Below, piece after piece: positions 8,791 through 16,900 of a stretch of DNA of 64,000 bases. Numbering within the stretch: position 1 is the first letter of the stretch; each line of letters begins with the position of its first letter. This DNA is from DTWD01 sp963662965 (GTDB taxonomy: Bacteria; Acidobacteriota; Vicinamibacteria; Vicinamibacterales; UBA8438), in contig OY759970.1 of assembly GCA_963662965.1 (NCBI GenBank), positions 3,100,001-3,164,000 on the forward strand, in the 5' to 3' direction. Made by a program: the position numbers and the translations under genes. The notes below the pieces were generated by a model. It saw only the letters and a list, made by a program, of their open reading frames with translations, had not been told where the DNA came from and searched no databases.

Positions 8791-9674
8791 GTCACGGTCG
8801 AAGGCGAATGCTGATCGACTCGAACCACTCCGAACTGAGCATCTCGCGACAGTGTGGCTTGGTGTCGATCTCGCGCTCGACGTTCTACGACGATGGTCTC
8901 GGGGAGAGTGAGTTGACTCTCGAGCTCATGCGCCGGATCGACGAGCAATTTCTGGAAACCCCGTTCTACGGATCGCGGCAGAGGGCGCGTTGGCTGCGCC
9001 GGGAGGGCTTCGCCGTCAGTCGGAAGCGGGTGCGTCGTCTGATGCGAAAGATGGGCCTCCAGGCGCTGTACCAGCGCCCGAGCACGTCGGTTCCGCACCC
9101 GGAGCACCGGGTCTACCCCTATTTGCTGCGCGACCGAGCGGTCGAACGTGCGAACGAGGCCTGGTGCGCCGACGTGACGTACATTCCGCTGCACCGCGGC
9201 TTCCTGTACCTGGTCGCGATCCAGGATTGGGCCAGCCGGAAGGTGCTGTCGTGGCGCTTGTCCAACACGATGGATGCCTCGTTCTGTGTGGAGGCCCTCG
9301 CGGAAGCCCTCGCGCAGTACGGACCGCCAGCGATCTTCAACACCGACCAAGGCAGCCAGTTCACCAGCCTGGAGTTCACTCAGACGCTCAAAGACGCAGG
9401 CGTGCAGATCTCGATGGACGGCAAGGGCCGCTGGATGGACAACGTCTTCATCGAGCGGCTGTGGCGCTCGCTCAAGTACGAGTGCGTCTACCTGCACGAC
9501 TTCGAGGTTGGCTCCGAGGCGCGGGCCAGCATCGGCCGGTGGATCGACTTCTACAATGCCGAGCGACCGCACTCGTCGCTCGATGATCGCACGCCTGATG
9601 AGGCGTACTCGGATTTGGGAGGTGCGCCGACCTCGTCGCTGCGCTCCTCGTCAGCGCAGTCGGAAGCGGCTTAG
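8787..9674 (+). CDS. IS3-family transposase OrfB (DDE integrase catalytic subunit)
   Basis: This 295-residue protein has an N-terminal HTH_21-like region and an rve integrase core. The catalytic triad is visible as Asp in CADVTYIP, Asp in FNTDQGSQF and Glu in NVFIERLWRSLKYE. The nominal start is a TTG that overlaps the orfA stop, so most product is probably made by -1 frameshifting from orfA. All catalytic residues are intact, so the element could still be active. The IS3 subgroup cannot be assigned with confidence. Confidence 0.92.
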   Translation: MSHGRRRMLIDSNHSELSISRQCGLVSISRSTFYDDGLGESELTLELMRRIDEQFLETPFYGSRQRARWLRREGFAVSRKRVRRLMRKMGLQALYQRPSTSVPHPEHRVYPYLLRDRAVERANEAWCADVTYIPLHRGFLYLVAIQDWASRKVLSWRLSNTMDASFCVEALAEALAQYGPPAIFNTDQGSQFTSLEFTQTLKDAGVQISMDGKGRWMDNVFIERLWRSLKYECVYLHDFEVGSEARASIGRWIDFYNAERPHSSLDDRTPDEAYSDLGGAPTSSLRSSSAQSEAA

Positions 9675-9740
9675 AAACATGAACCTGGAATCCACCTTAA
9701 CTTGGCCGCTGAGCTGTCCAAAGGATGGGGTCCACCTCTG

Positions 9741-10166
9741 TTTCTCTCCGGAACTGCTGGGGTCTTGGCCGTCCGGGTGTGCGACGTGAAGCGTAGGGAC
9801 GGGACGGTCTACCTGATATGCGATGGCGGACGTACCAATCACGCGCTGGTCTCAGAGTGGGAGGAACCGCATCCGATAGAGATCCTACCCCCGCGTGGGG
9901 GGGAGACGATCCTGACAACCGTCTGTGGTCCGACGTGCATGGCCTTCGATCGACTAGGGCGGTTCAACCTACCAGCGGCAAATGTTGGCGATGTGATTGT
10001 CTGGAAAAACGCCGGCTCTTACCATCTTCCGTGGGAGACGCGGTTCTCGCACGGACGCTGCGCTGTCGTCTGGTGCGACGAGCACTGGTGCGCCACCGTA
10101 GCTCGGCATCGCGAGTCACCGCAGGAGTGGTGGTCAGAGTGGTGCGTTCCGGCGGCCGGGACATGA
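9741..10166 (+). pseudogene. C-terminal remnant of a PLP-dependent (Orn/DAP/Arg-type) decarboxylase, truncated by IS3
   Basis: Directly after the IS right end, 141 in-frame codons resemble the C-terminal beta-barrel domain of fold-type III decarboxylases. The visible motifs are AGVLAVRVCDVK, an ICDGG segment, VCGPTCMAFD (the conserved G-P-x-C) and a VGDVIVWKNAGSYHL stretch in which Gly-Ser-Tyr matches the family's DAGAY-like loop. The lysine-bearing TIM-barrel half is absent and is not found left of the IS. The fragment overlaps the next gene by ATGA at 10163-10166, so both once belonged to an operon. Substrate is unknown; carboxynorspermidine, diaminopimelate and natural-product amino acids are all possible for this fold. 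Confidence 0.7.
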
Positions 10167-10508
10167 GACGCATCGCGCCAAACTGGTTGTCGAGGCTTAA
10201 GCGGGCATGGAGGCCGGCGGGCAAGACCCTGCTTGCCTCCTCTACCTTTGTTGGTGTGATTCTAGGCATTGTGTCACGCTTCGTCGGCGTCCTCCCACCC
10301 GTGTTGATTCCCGTCGCAATTGTGGGATGTGGGCCTGATCCGATTCGGTGGACGGTTTAGCTACGCTGGTTGACTCTCCGTTCTCTATCATCCTTTCACG
10401 AAAACAATAATGGGTGTGGGCGCTGTGGGAAACCGCGTTCTCTGCGGTTTTCCAAGTCCCTGGTGGGCGCGCGTTCTTCGCGTCCACAGGGACGGCAGCG
10501 TCCATGCC

Positions 10509-11396
10509 CTACGCCGCTGCGCACCGCTCAAAGGCGGCCGGGCTGATCTGGCCGAGTGTTGAATGGCGGCGCCGCTGGTTATAAAACACCTCGATGTAAT
10601 CGAACAACTCCATCTTCGCCTCACCGTTGCTCTCGAAGTGCTCGCGGAGCTCGCTCTTGACCGTCGAGAAGAAGCTCTCCATCACGGCGTTGTCGTAGCA
10701 ATTGCCTCGGCGGCTCATGCTGCACGTAATACCGTGCGTGTCGAGCACGTCTTGATAGTCCTCGCTCGCATAGGTGCAGCCCTGATCGGAGTGGTGCACT
10801 AGGCCGGCGTCGGGGCAGCGGCGCTTCAGCGCCATCTGGAGCGCCTTGATGGTCACCTGGCGGTCGTTGCTCGCACTGACGGCCCACCCCACGATGAACC
10901 GCGAGAACAGATCCAGGATCGCCGCCAGATAGAGCTTGCCGCTGCCGCCGATGACGAACTCCGTCGTGTCGCCGACCCACCGTTGATTCGGCGCGGCCGC
11001 CGTGAAGTCGCGATCGAGCAGATTGGCTGCGACCGGCTGATCGTGATCGCTCATCGTCGTCACCTTGTAGCGCTTGCGGAGCCGCGCCTGCAGGCCCGAT
11101 TCCTGCATCAAGCGCACGACCCGTTTGCGGCTGACATGCTCATGTTGCTCGAGGAGATCCTCGTGGACGCGCGGACTCCCGTAGCGCTGTTTGCTCTCGG
11201 CGAAGGACGCCCGCACCAGCACTCTCAGTCGACGGTCGTCGCGCGCATGCGTCGATTCCGGGCGCGCGCGCGACGCATAGAAGCCGCTGGGCGAGACGTG
11301 CAACGTCCGACAAAGTCTCGTGATCGGGAACTCGGCCTTCTCCGCCGCAATCCAGGCAAACGTCACGCCTGGTGTTTGGCGAAGAAGGCCGCGGCT
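10509..11396 (-). CDS. IS3-family transposase OrfB, read through a -1 frameshift from orfA
   Basis: The frame is open for 295 residues from the slippery run. It contains an HTH_21 region (LHVSPSGFYASRAR), then the integrase core with Asp in WVGDTTEFV, Asp in VHHSDQGCTYAS and Glu in NAVMESFFSTVKSE. The run of seven A residues (minus strand, 11402-11396) with codons CTA AAA AAA is a standard -1 slippery site, so OrfAB is expected. The catalytic residues are all present. Its C-terminus is the usual integrase end (NQRRRHSTLG). Confidence 0.92.
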   Translation of the reverse strand, partial: SRGLLRQTPGVTFAWIAAEKAEFPITRLCRTLHVSPSGFYASRARPESTHARDDRRLRVLVRASFAESKQRYGSPRVHEDLLEQHEHVSRKRVVRLMQESGLQARLRKRYKVTTMSDHDQPVAANLLDRDFTAAAPNQRWVGDTTEFVIGGSGKLYLAAILDLFSRFIVGWAVSASNDRQVTIKALQMALKRRCPDAGLVHHSDQGCTYASEDYQDVLDTHGITCSMSRRGNCYDNAVMESFFSTVKSELREHFESNGEAKMELFDYIEVFYNQRRRHSTLGQISPAAFERCAAA

Positions 11397-11680
11397 TTTT
11401 TTAGGATGTCGCGCTCCATCCGTAGCTCGCGATTCTCCTTGCGCAGCCGCGCTAGCTCCGTGCGCTCTTCGGTCGTCAGGCCGGTCTTGCCCTGGCTCCG
11501 ATCCGCCCGCGCCTGCCGCACCCAATTGCCCAGCGCCGACGGCGTCAGATCGAGCTCGCGGGCCACGGCCCCGATCGTCTTCCCCTCATCCAACACCAGC
11601 CGGACCGCGCCGACCATGAACTCCTCAGAGAACTGTCGTCGCGCTCGTCTCCCTGCCTGCTTTGATCCCATTCTGGCCAT
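11363..11680 (-). CDS. IS3-family transposase OrfA
   Basis: This 105-residue protein contains the helix-turn-helix RQFSEEFMVGAVRLVL followed by IGAVARELDLTPSALGNWVRQ and a C-terminal coiled helix (ELARLRKENRELRMERDILKK). I chose ATG 11680, which follows AGGTGG, because the upstream GTG at 11707 lies inside the terminal inverted repeat. OrfA alone binds the ends and regulates; it is joined to OrfB by frameshifting at the A7 run. Confidence 0.9.
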   Translation of the reverse strand: MARMGSKQAGRRARRQFSEEFMVGAVRLVLDEGKTIGAVARELDLTPSALGNWVRQARADRSQGKTGLTTEERTELARLRKENRELRMERDILKKAAAFFAKHQA

Positions 11681-12556
11681 CGTATCCACCTTTCGGACGA
11701 TGTCCACGAAACCGGATCAAGCCCAATGTGTAGTACCAGCGCTTGGAGTCTTGGCCTGGAACAGCCGATCCCACCACTTACCAGACGTTGTTTCCGACAG
11801 CGATAACCCCGACGGTTCGTACGCGCTGAGATACTGCCCAGCTGCGGATCTCAAAGAGGCCAATTCATGGACACGGCTGCACTACGGCCACGAGTACGTC
11901 AGCGATGAGGTCGCTGAATCCTGGCGCCGGAAGGCGCCCAAGTCCTTCGTTGGCCTCTTTGACTCCGGCGGTCGCCTTTGCGCTGCATTTGGTGTCATCG
12001 CCGTTGAGTCCTCCTTTATGAAGCAGTTCATCAAGGGCCGCCTCAAGGACAACATCCTGACACCAGACGACATTCGTGATGATGATGAGGCCAGGAAGAG
12101 CCCAGATCTTTACATCAGCGGCGTAGTTGTCCGAGATCCAGATTCATACGCCGGCAGCAAGCGCGCCTGCACCATGTTTTGGGGAATGGCAAAGTTCATC
12201 GAACACCGTTACGGAGTAAAGCGCAGACGCGCCCTGTATGCCTTGGCAGTGTCATCGCCGAGCAAGAGTTGGCTGCGCAGAGCTGGATTCGCTCGACACA
12301 ATGGGCCCGACGATCGGCTCGACCACCTCGAACTCTACTCTCTGGAACTGACGAGACAGCAGCTCGATTCGATCTTCTATGAGATCGGTGACTATTCAGG
12401 CCTTTGTAAGATGGAGCTTGATCGGTAAGAAGTGTCCACCAGGGCTCAGCTCAAGCCGGTTTCCGGTCCACGGGCGCGTGGGGTGCCGCGCTGCTCTGTG
12501 GACCGTTGCCGCTTGGGTGTAGGGCGTCAACTTCAGGACCTTCGTCGAAGGCAGCT

Positions 12557-13942
12557 GAGATATTGTCAAAAGTTGTGGATGGGGTTAGCTCAGGCGGCTT
12601 CCTTTCTGATGCCATCGACGAAGGGCACGCCATTGATGACCTCGACGATCAACTGAGCCCCGTTCAATGTTCTCCATTGTTTCTGCGCGGCCAGCGCCAG
12701 CTTGAAGACCATCGTTAAGCAGGCCAGCCGACTGCCCGCGCCCTTCGTCTTCTTCGTGCGTAACCGCACGGTGGCGAACGTCGACTCGATCGGATTCGTG
12801 GTGCGGATGTGCATCCAGTGCTCGGCCGGAAACGTGTAGACGGTGAGCAGGACGCCTCGGTCCTTGGCGAGACAGGTGGTCGCGGCCGGGAACTTCGCAG
12901 TAAACGTCGTCACGAAGAGGTCGAATGCCTGCTCGGCCGACTTCTGCGTCTCCGCCATCCAGATGTCGTGGAGCATGGCTTTCGCCTTGGCCTGCACGCC
13001 CTTGGGGAGTTTGTTCAGGACGTTGGCCGTCTTGTGGACCCAACACCGCTGTTCGCGGGTCTTCGGGAACACCTTCCGCACCGCGCCCCAGAAGCCGAGA
13101 CCGCCGTCGCCGATGGCCAGATCGGGATCGATCGTGAGCCCGCGGTCCCGGACATCCAGTAGCAGCTCGCGCCACGACTGCTCGCTCTCGCGATAGCCGT
13201 CCGTGATCGCGATCAACTCCTTCGTCCCCTCCCGGGTTGCGCCGATCAGCACCAAAATACATTGCCGTTTGTTGTCCGTGTCCTCGAGCCGGACGTTGAA
13301 GTAGACGCCGTCGGCCCAGACGTAGACATCGCGCCGCCCCGCCAAGGCGCGCTTGGACCACCCGTGATATTCCTGCTCCCAGACGGTCTTCAGCCGCGTC
13401 ATCGTGGTCGCAGACAGACCCTGCGCGTCGGCGCCTAGCAGCGCCTGCAACGCCTCACCGAAGTCCCCGGTGCTGAGGCCCTTGAGAGAGAGCCACGGAG
13501 ACAGCGCCTCCACGCTGGGTGTCTTCCGCAGGTACGGCGGCAAGATCGCCGACCGGAACGTCTCCCGTTCGTCGTCCGGCCGGCGGTCCCGAACCCGCGG
13601 CTGCTGCACGGTCACGTCCCCGAGCGGGGTTTGCAGCGCCCGTTTGGGCAGGTGGCCGTTGCGGACCACACCGCGCCGACCGGCCGCGTCAACCGTCTTC
13701 GCCCGAGCCGCAACATACTCGTCGACCTCGGCCTCGATCGCCGTGGCCAACAGCTGCCGCGCCCCGGTCCGCAGTACCTCGGTAAGGACGTCTCGGGCCG
13801 ATTGTCGTGGGAACTCGACCAGCGTTTCGGTAGGCTTCGTCATGGTGGCGTACCTCCTTGCCCTCGGGTGAGTGGGTGCTGTAGCAACACCCAGGGTACG
13901 CCGCCTGTTTAAACCCGCATACACAACTTCCGGTTATATCTC
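12557..13942 (-). mobile_element. IS256-family insertion sequence with 8-base target duplication
   Basis: The inverted ends begin GAGATAT and share AAGTTGTG and ATG-GGG-TT blocks (12557-12586 and 13942-13912). The 8-base sequence AGGCAGCT flanks the element directly on both sides (12549-12556 and 13943-13950), the length expected for IS256 transposition. A single transposase gene fills it. It lies in the gap between the broken GNAT gene and the next plus-strand gene and does not appear to interrupt a coding frame. Confidence 0.93.
12590..13843 (-). CDS. IS256-family transposase (mutator type)
   Basis: The 417-residue protein matches Transposase_mut over its length. It has an N-terminal helical domain (LLATAIEAEVDEYV), RNGHLPKR and QPRVRDRR, then the DDE core with Asp in WADGVYFNVR, Asp in AIGDGGLGFWGA and the conserved C-terminal segment TTNPIESTFATVRLRT containing the catalytic Glu. 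I chose ATG 13843, preceded by AAGGAGG. The frame is intact, so the element may be mobile. Confidence 0.94.
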   Translation of the reverse strand: MTKPTETLVEFPRQSARDVLTEVLRTGARQLLATAIEAEVDEYVAARAKTVDAAGRRGVVRNGHLPKRALQTPLGDVTVQQPRVRDRRPDDERETFRSAILPPYLRKTPSVEALSPWLSLKGLSTGDFGEALQALLGADAQGLSATTMTRLKTVWEQEYHGWSKRALAGRRDVYVWADGVYFNVRLEDTDNKRQCILVLIGATREGTKELIAITDGYRESEQSWRELLLDVRDRGLTIDPDLAIGDGGLGFWGAVRKVFPKTREQRCWVHKTANVLNKLPKGVQAKAKAMLHDIWMAETQKSAEQAFDLFVTTFTAKFPAATTCLAKDRGVLLTVYTFPAEHWMHIRTTNPIESTFATVRLRTKKTKGAGSRLACLTMVFKLALAAQKQWRTLNGAQLIVEVINGVPFVDGIRKEAA

Positions 13943-14061
13943 AGGCAGCTTGCATTGAAGCAATTGGGAAGAGCAGTCTAACCAACACAATGCAGCGGAC
14001 CGGCCTGCGCCAGCCGCTGATTGCTGCACACTAGACAACTTGGGCGACTCGGAGATAGACA

Positions 14062-14868
14062 ATGAATCACGAAGCAACAGAGATTTTCACGAAAGTGTTG
14101 CTGAGCCTGACGTCTAGGTCGTCAGAAATTCACACATTCCGAAGACTCGTGCAGATCGGTCTGCCGCACGCCTCCGATGCGATGGCAGGCAGCAACTTTG
14201 AGTGGGCGCGCCAGATCTTGACGGAACCTCACTACGAAGGCTGGTTCACGGACAAAGCCCGCTTCATGAAAGAGGTTGGCGGGGCGGATGATCTGGCTGC
14301 GAAAATGACGGCCCAGGAGATCTCGTTACTCAACATATCGGTGGACGCCGCCTCGCTTGTGTTCATGCATTCTGCCCTGGACGCATCCGTTCAGGATCTG
14401 TGCCTCGTCTGCTCACTTGCTGCTCCCAATGACTGGGAGCCGTTTATCGTTGAACAAAAGGTTTCGCTCTCGGACGTCAAAGCTGCTGATTTCGAGACTC
14501 TTTTTAATCAGCGACTATCGCAGCATGTAGAAGCACTGGAGCGAAACTCGCTGGTCAAGAGGGTCGACCGCCTCTTTCAGGTTTGCAAGCCATCCGGCGA
14601 TTACTCCAGGCCAGGCTATTCGTACGATCGAGATCGCCTTGAAAAGATAGACCAAGATCGACAAGCCGTCATCCACGGCGACGGTGTGGTTCTGAGGCAT
14701 GTTGACACGGTCCTCAAGTTCCTTTTTGAGACTGGCCTGTTTCTGTTCGGCATGGTCAATCATCGCTACGGCGTGAGGTTCGACCCTCAGTTGGTTAGGG
14801 AGAGCCACGGATGGGCGAAGTTGTCCAAGCTCCTGCAGCCGACAAGCAGTGCGCCCAAGACGAACTGA
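14062..14868 (+). CDS. Uncharacterised protein with a HEPN-like R-x4-H motif
   Basis: This 268-residue, mostly helical protein belongs to no family I recognise. Near the end of its helical region it has DQDRQAVIH (Arg200, His205), which fits the R-x4-6-H catalytic motif of HEPN ribonucleases found in toxin and defence systems. A hydrophobic stretch (LKFLFETGLFLFGMV) follows. Base composition is lower in G+C than its neighbours, consistent with an acquired gene beside the IS cluster. No nucleotidyltransferase or other partner gene is visible nearby. The HEPN assignment is a motif-level inference. Confidence 0.6.
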   Translation: MNHEATEIFTKVLLSLTSRSSEIHTFRRLVQIGLPHASDAMAGSNFEWARQILTEPHYEGWFTDKARFMKEVGGADDLAAKMTAQEISLLNISVDAASLVFMHSALDASVQDLCLVCSLAAPNDWEPFIVEQKVSLSDVKAADFETLFNQRLSQHVEALERNSLVKRVDRLFQVCKPSGDYSRPGYSYDRDRLEKIDQDRQAVIHGDGVVLRHVDTVLKFLFETGLFLFGMVNHRYGVRFDPQLVRESHGWAKLSKLLQPTSSAPKTN

Positions 14869-15196
14869 TTCGAATAAATAATCATGAGCGCCGCTCGCGG
14901 CTGAACGACAACCGTCGGTTCGGCCATCAATGAGCCGTTAACCGTCGGTTGCCCGGCCGACGGCCCTTTGCTGTGGCGGAGACAGTTGATCCCGGCCACC
15001 ACGCGGTCAACCGCCGCCTGCTTAAGCCTGTCTGACGGCCCGCCGGACGATGGGGTTGACAACGCTGTGCTGGGGGCAACTCTGGGGGCAACTGCGGCTA
15101 ACAGAGAATGGAATCTATTTATAATAAGCTATTTACGGCTATGATGTGGTTGACCGTACCGCTACCAACGCTTACGCCTTCTTCGATAGAGCTCCG
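14869..15196. other. Non-coding gap with a 12-base tandem repeat and an A+T-rich segment
   Basis: No convincing gene is present. Two exact adjacent copies of CTGGGGGCAACT lie at 15070-15081 and 15082-15093. They are followed by a short A+T-rich stretch (15108-15140) that is unusual for this genome. The gap separates the IS/accessory cluster (8.4-14.9 kb) from the PQQ dehydrogenase, so it may mark the right edge of an acquired segment. No integrase gene is visible. Confidence 0.5.
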
Positions 15197-16855
15197 TCAG
15201 TCTTCGTCTTCGTCTTCGTCAAGGCCGAAGGTGTACAAGACGTTGCCGGCCGCGATGCTCACATACTGCTCGCCATCCACGGCGTAGGTCATCGGCCCGG
15301 CGCGCACCTGCGCGCCGACCGCGATGTGCCAGAGCTCCTGGCCGCTGACGGCGTCGAGCGCGTAGACGTAGCCGTCGATGCTGCCGCCGAAGACGAGGTC
15401 GCCCGCCGTCGTGAGCAATCCCGCCCACGTCTGCGGCTGGACTCGATATTCCCAGCGCCGATCACCGGTCCGCGGATCGATCGCCCGCACCGCGCTGGTG
15501 TACTCCTCGACCGGGAGCACTCGCGTCTGGCCGCCGCCGATGTATCGGTCCCCTTCGACGTAGTCCTCGTCGCGGATGAAGAACTCAGCCGCGCCATCGT
15601 AGGCCATCACATAGAAGAGCCCGGTCCGCGGGCTGTAGGCGGGCGACATCCAATTCGTGCCACCTGTCGCCGGCGGTGATACCAGCGTTCCTTCCAGGCT
15701 CGGAAACATGCCGGGTGCTCGGATCGGCCGACCGTTTTCATCGAGCCCTTGGGCCCAGGTCTGGAGCGCGAACGGCTTGCCGACCAGGAATTCACCGGTG
15801 ACGCGGTCGAGTGTGTAATAGAAACCGTTGCGGTTCGCCCACATCATCACCTTGCGCCGCTCGCCCTCGACGTCGAGGTCGGCCAGGATCGGAACCTGGA
15901 TGGCGTCCCAGTCATGCACGTCGTGCGGCGTGAACTGGAAGTACCACGCGAGCTCGCCCGTGTCGCCGTCGAGCGCCAGCGCAGAATCGGCATACAGGTT
16001 GTCCCCCTCCCGCACGTCGCCGTTGTAGTCGGGCCCCGGGTTGCCGGTGCCCCAATAGACGAGGTCGAGGTCGGGATCATACGAGCCGGTGATCCACGTC
16101 GGCGAGCCGCCGGTCCGCCACGAATCGCCGGCCCAGCTCTGGTTGTCCGGGTGGTCCGGCCCCGGGATGGTCCAGGCGCGCCATTCCCGTTCGCCGGAGT
16201 CCGCGTTGTAGGAGTCGAGAAAGCCCCGGATGCCAAACTCCCCGCCGGCGATGCCGGTGACCACCTGGTCCTTGACGATGAGCGGCGCCGCGGTCTTGCT
16301 GTAGCCGGCGGTATGGTCCGCGACCTCTCGATTCCATCGGAGGTTGCCGGTCCGCGCGTCGATCGCCACCAGATGTGCGTCGAGCGTGCTCATGTAGAGC
16401 GTCTCGTCCAAGATTGCGACACCCCGGTTGTTGCGGCCGCAACAGATCCTGAGGTCATCGGGCAGCTCGTGGTCGTAGCGCCAGTACTGCCGTCCGGTCG
16501 CCGCGTCGAGCGCCACAACGTTGCTCGGTGCCTCGGTGACGAACATCACGCCGTCCACCACCAGCGGGGTCGTTTCGGCGCGGTCGAGCGCCGGCAACTG
16601 ATACGCCCACTTCAGCTCGAGCTCGCCTACGTTGCGGTTGTGGATCTGGTCGAGCCGGCTGTACCGCTGGCTGTCGAAGGTCCCCGAGTACATGAGCCAG
16701 TTGTGCGGTTCGTCGGCGGCGTTCACCAGACGTTCCCAAGTCACGGCCGAGAACAGGGGAGCAACGTCCCCCGCCTCGGATGATGACGAGGGCTCCTGGC
16801 CAGCCACCGGCAGAACGGTTACGAACAGTGTGGCGACCATTGCAAGCCGCTTCAT
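15197..16855 (-). CDS. Periplasmic PQQ-dependent alcohol-type dehydrogenase
   Basis: The protein has 552 residues with a signal peptide (LAMVATLFVTVLPVAGQ) and an eight-bladed propeller with repeated A-x-D-x-x-T-G-x-x-x-W motifs. Adjacent Cys138-Cys139 (RICCGRNNRG) form the vicinal disulfide that sits over PQQ in quinohaemoprotein alcohol dehydrogenases. A Trp-rich base (PHDVHDWDAIQVP) matches the PQQ floor. No haem CxxCH is present, so electrons must pass to a separate cytochrome. ATG 16855 follows AGGAG; TTG 16861 is less likely. Substrate cannot be read from sequence. The C-terminus is an acidic EDEDED tail. Confidence 0.88.
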   Translation of the reverse strand: MKRLAMVATLFVTVLPVAGQEPSSSSEAGDVAPLFSAVTWERLVNAADEPHNWLMYSGTFDSQRYSRLDQIHNRNVGELELKWAYQLPALDRAETTPLVVDGVMFVTEAPSNVVALDAATGRQYWRYDHELPDDLRICCGRNNRGVAILDETLYMSTLDAHLVAIDARTGNLRWNREVADHTAGYSKTAAPLIVKDQVVTGIAGGEFGIRGFLDSYNADSGEREWRAWTIPGPDHPDNQSWAGDSWRTGGSPTWITGSYDPDLDLVYWGTGNPGPDYNGDVREGDNLYADSALALDGDTGELAWYFQFTPHDVHDWDAIQVPILADLDVEGERRKVMMWANRNGFYYTLDRVTGEFLVGKPFALQTWAQGLDENGRPIRAPGMFPSLEGTLVSPPATGGTNWMSPAYSPRTGLFYVMAYDGAAEFFIRDEDYVEGDRYIGGGQTRVLPVEEYTSAVRAIDPRTGDRRWEYRVQPQTWAGLLTTAGDLVFGGSIDGYVYALDAVSGQELWHIAVGAQVRAGPMTYAVDGEQYVSIAAGNVLYTFGLDEDEDED

Positions 16856-16900
16856 GATCAACTCTCCTTCCGATCTCCCGCGCCTAACCTTAGGCGGGTC

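Larger units (their letters stand above)
8439..9739 (+). mobile_element. IS3-family insertion sequence (first copy)
   Basis: The element is about 1.3 kb with imperfect terminal inverted repeats: both ends read AGAGGTGGACCCCA, then differ for six bases, then GGACAG. An inner GTT-AAGGTGGATTCC block is also shared. It carries overlapping orfA and orfB in the usual IS3 arrangement. I see no direct target duplication at the ends, which suggests that one flank was deleted or recombined after insertion. The right end directly abuts a truncated decarboxylase gene whose 5' part is missing on the left side. Confidence 0.88.
10330..11725 (-). mobile_element. IS3-family insertion sequence (second copy) with 3-base target duplication
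   Basis: The ends are imperfect inverted repeats: TGGGCCTGATCCGATTC at 10330 against the complement TGGGCTTGATCCGGTTT ending at 11725, both followed by GTGGAC. The element is 1396 bases and carries orfA and orfB on the minus strand. The flanks carry a direct ATG at 10327-10329 and 11726-11728, fitting the 3-base duplication common in this family. It is unrelated in sequence to the first IS3 copy. It interrupts the membrane GNAT gene. Confidence 0.93.
10163..12428 (+). pseudogene. Membrane-anchored GNAT-like acetyltransferase gene split by an IS3 element
   Basis: The gene starts at ATG 10163 (overlapping the decarboxylase stop) and is interrupted at 10329/11726. Removing 10330-11725 and one copy of the 3-base duplication restores an open frame to the stop at 12426-12428, giving a protein of about 290 residues. 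Its N-terminus has a basic patch (RRIAPNWLSRLKRAW) and two hydrophobic helices (about residues 22-58). The rest is a soluble domain whose middle (ISGVVVRDP, then ACTMFWGMAKFIE, then SPSKSWLRRAGF) looks like a GNAT fold. The exact function is not recognised. Coupling to a PLP decarboxylase suggests modification of an amine or amino acid. As it stands, only a 65-residue membrane peptide ending in IS sequence could be made. Confidence 0.7.

Noticed and set aside
13951..14061. Possible integron attC-like fold (TCTAACC start, GCAGCGG/CCGCTG arms) before the HEPN-like gene
   Set aside because: The right-hand core GTTRRRY is missing and no integron integrase or second cassette was found, so the similarity is probably chance.
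16881..16896. CGCCTAA-CC-TTAGGCG hairpin between the PQQ dehydrogenase and the pterin gene
   Set aside because: The stem is only 7 bases with a 2-base loop and no T-tract, too weak to call a terminator.
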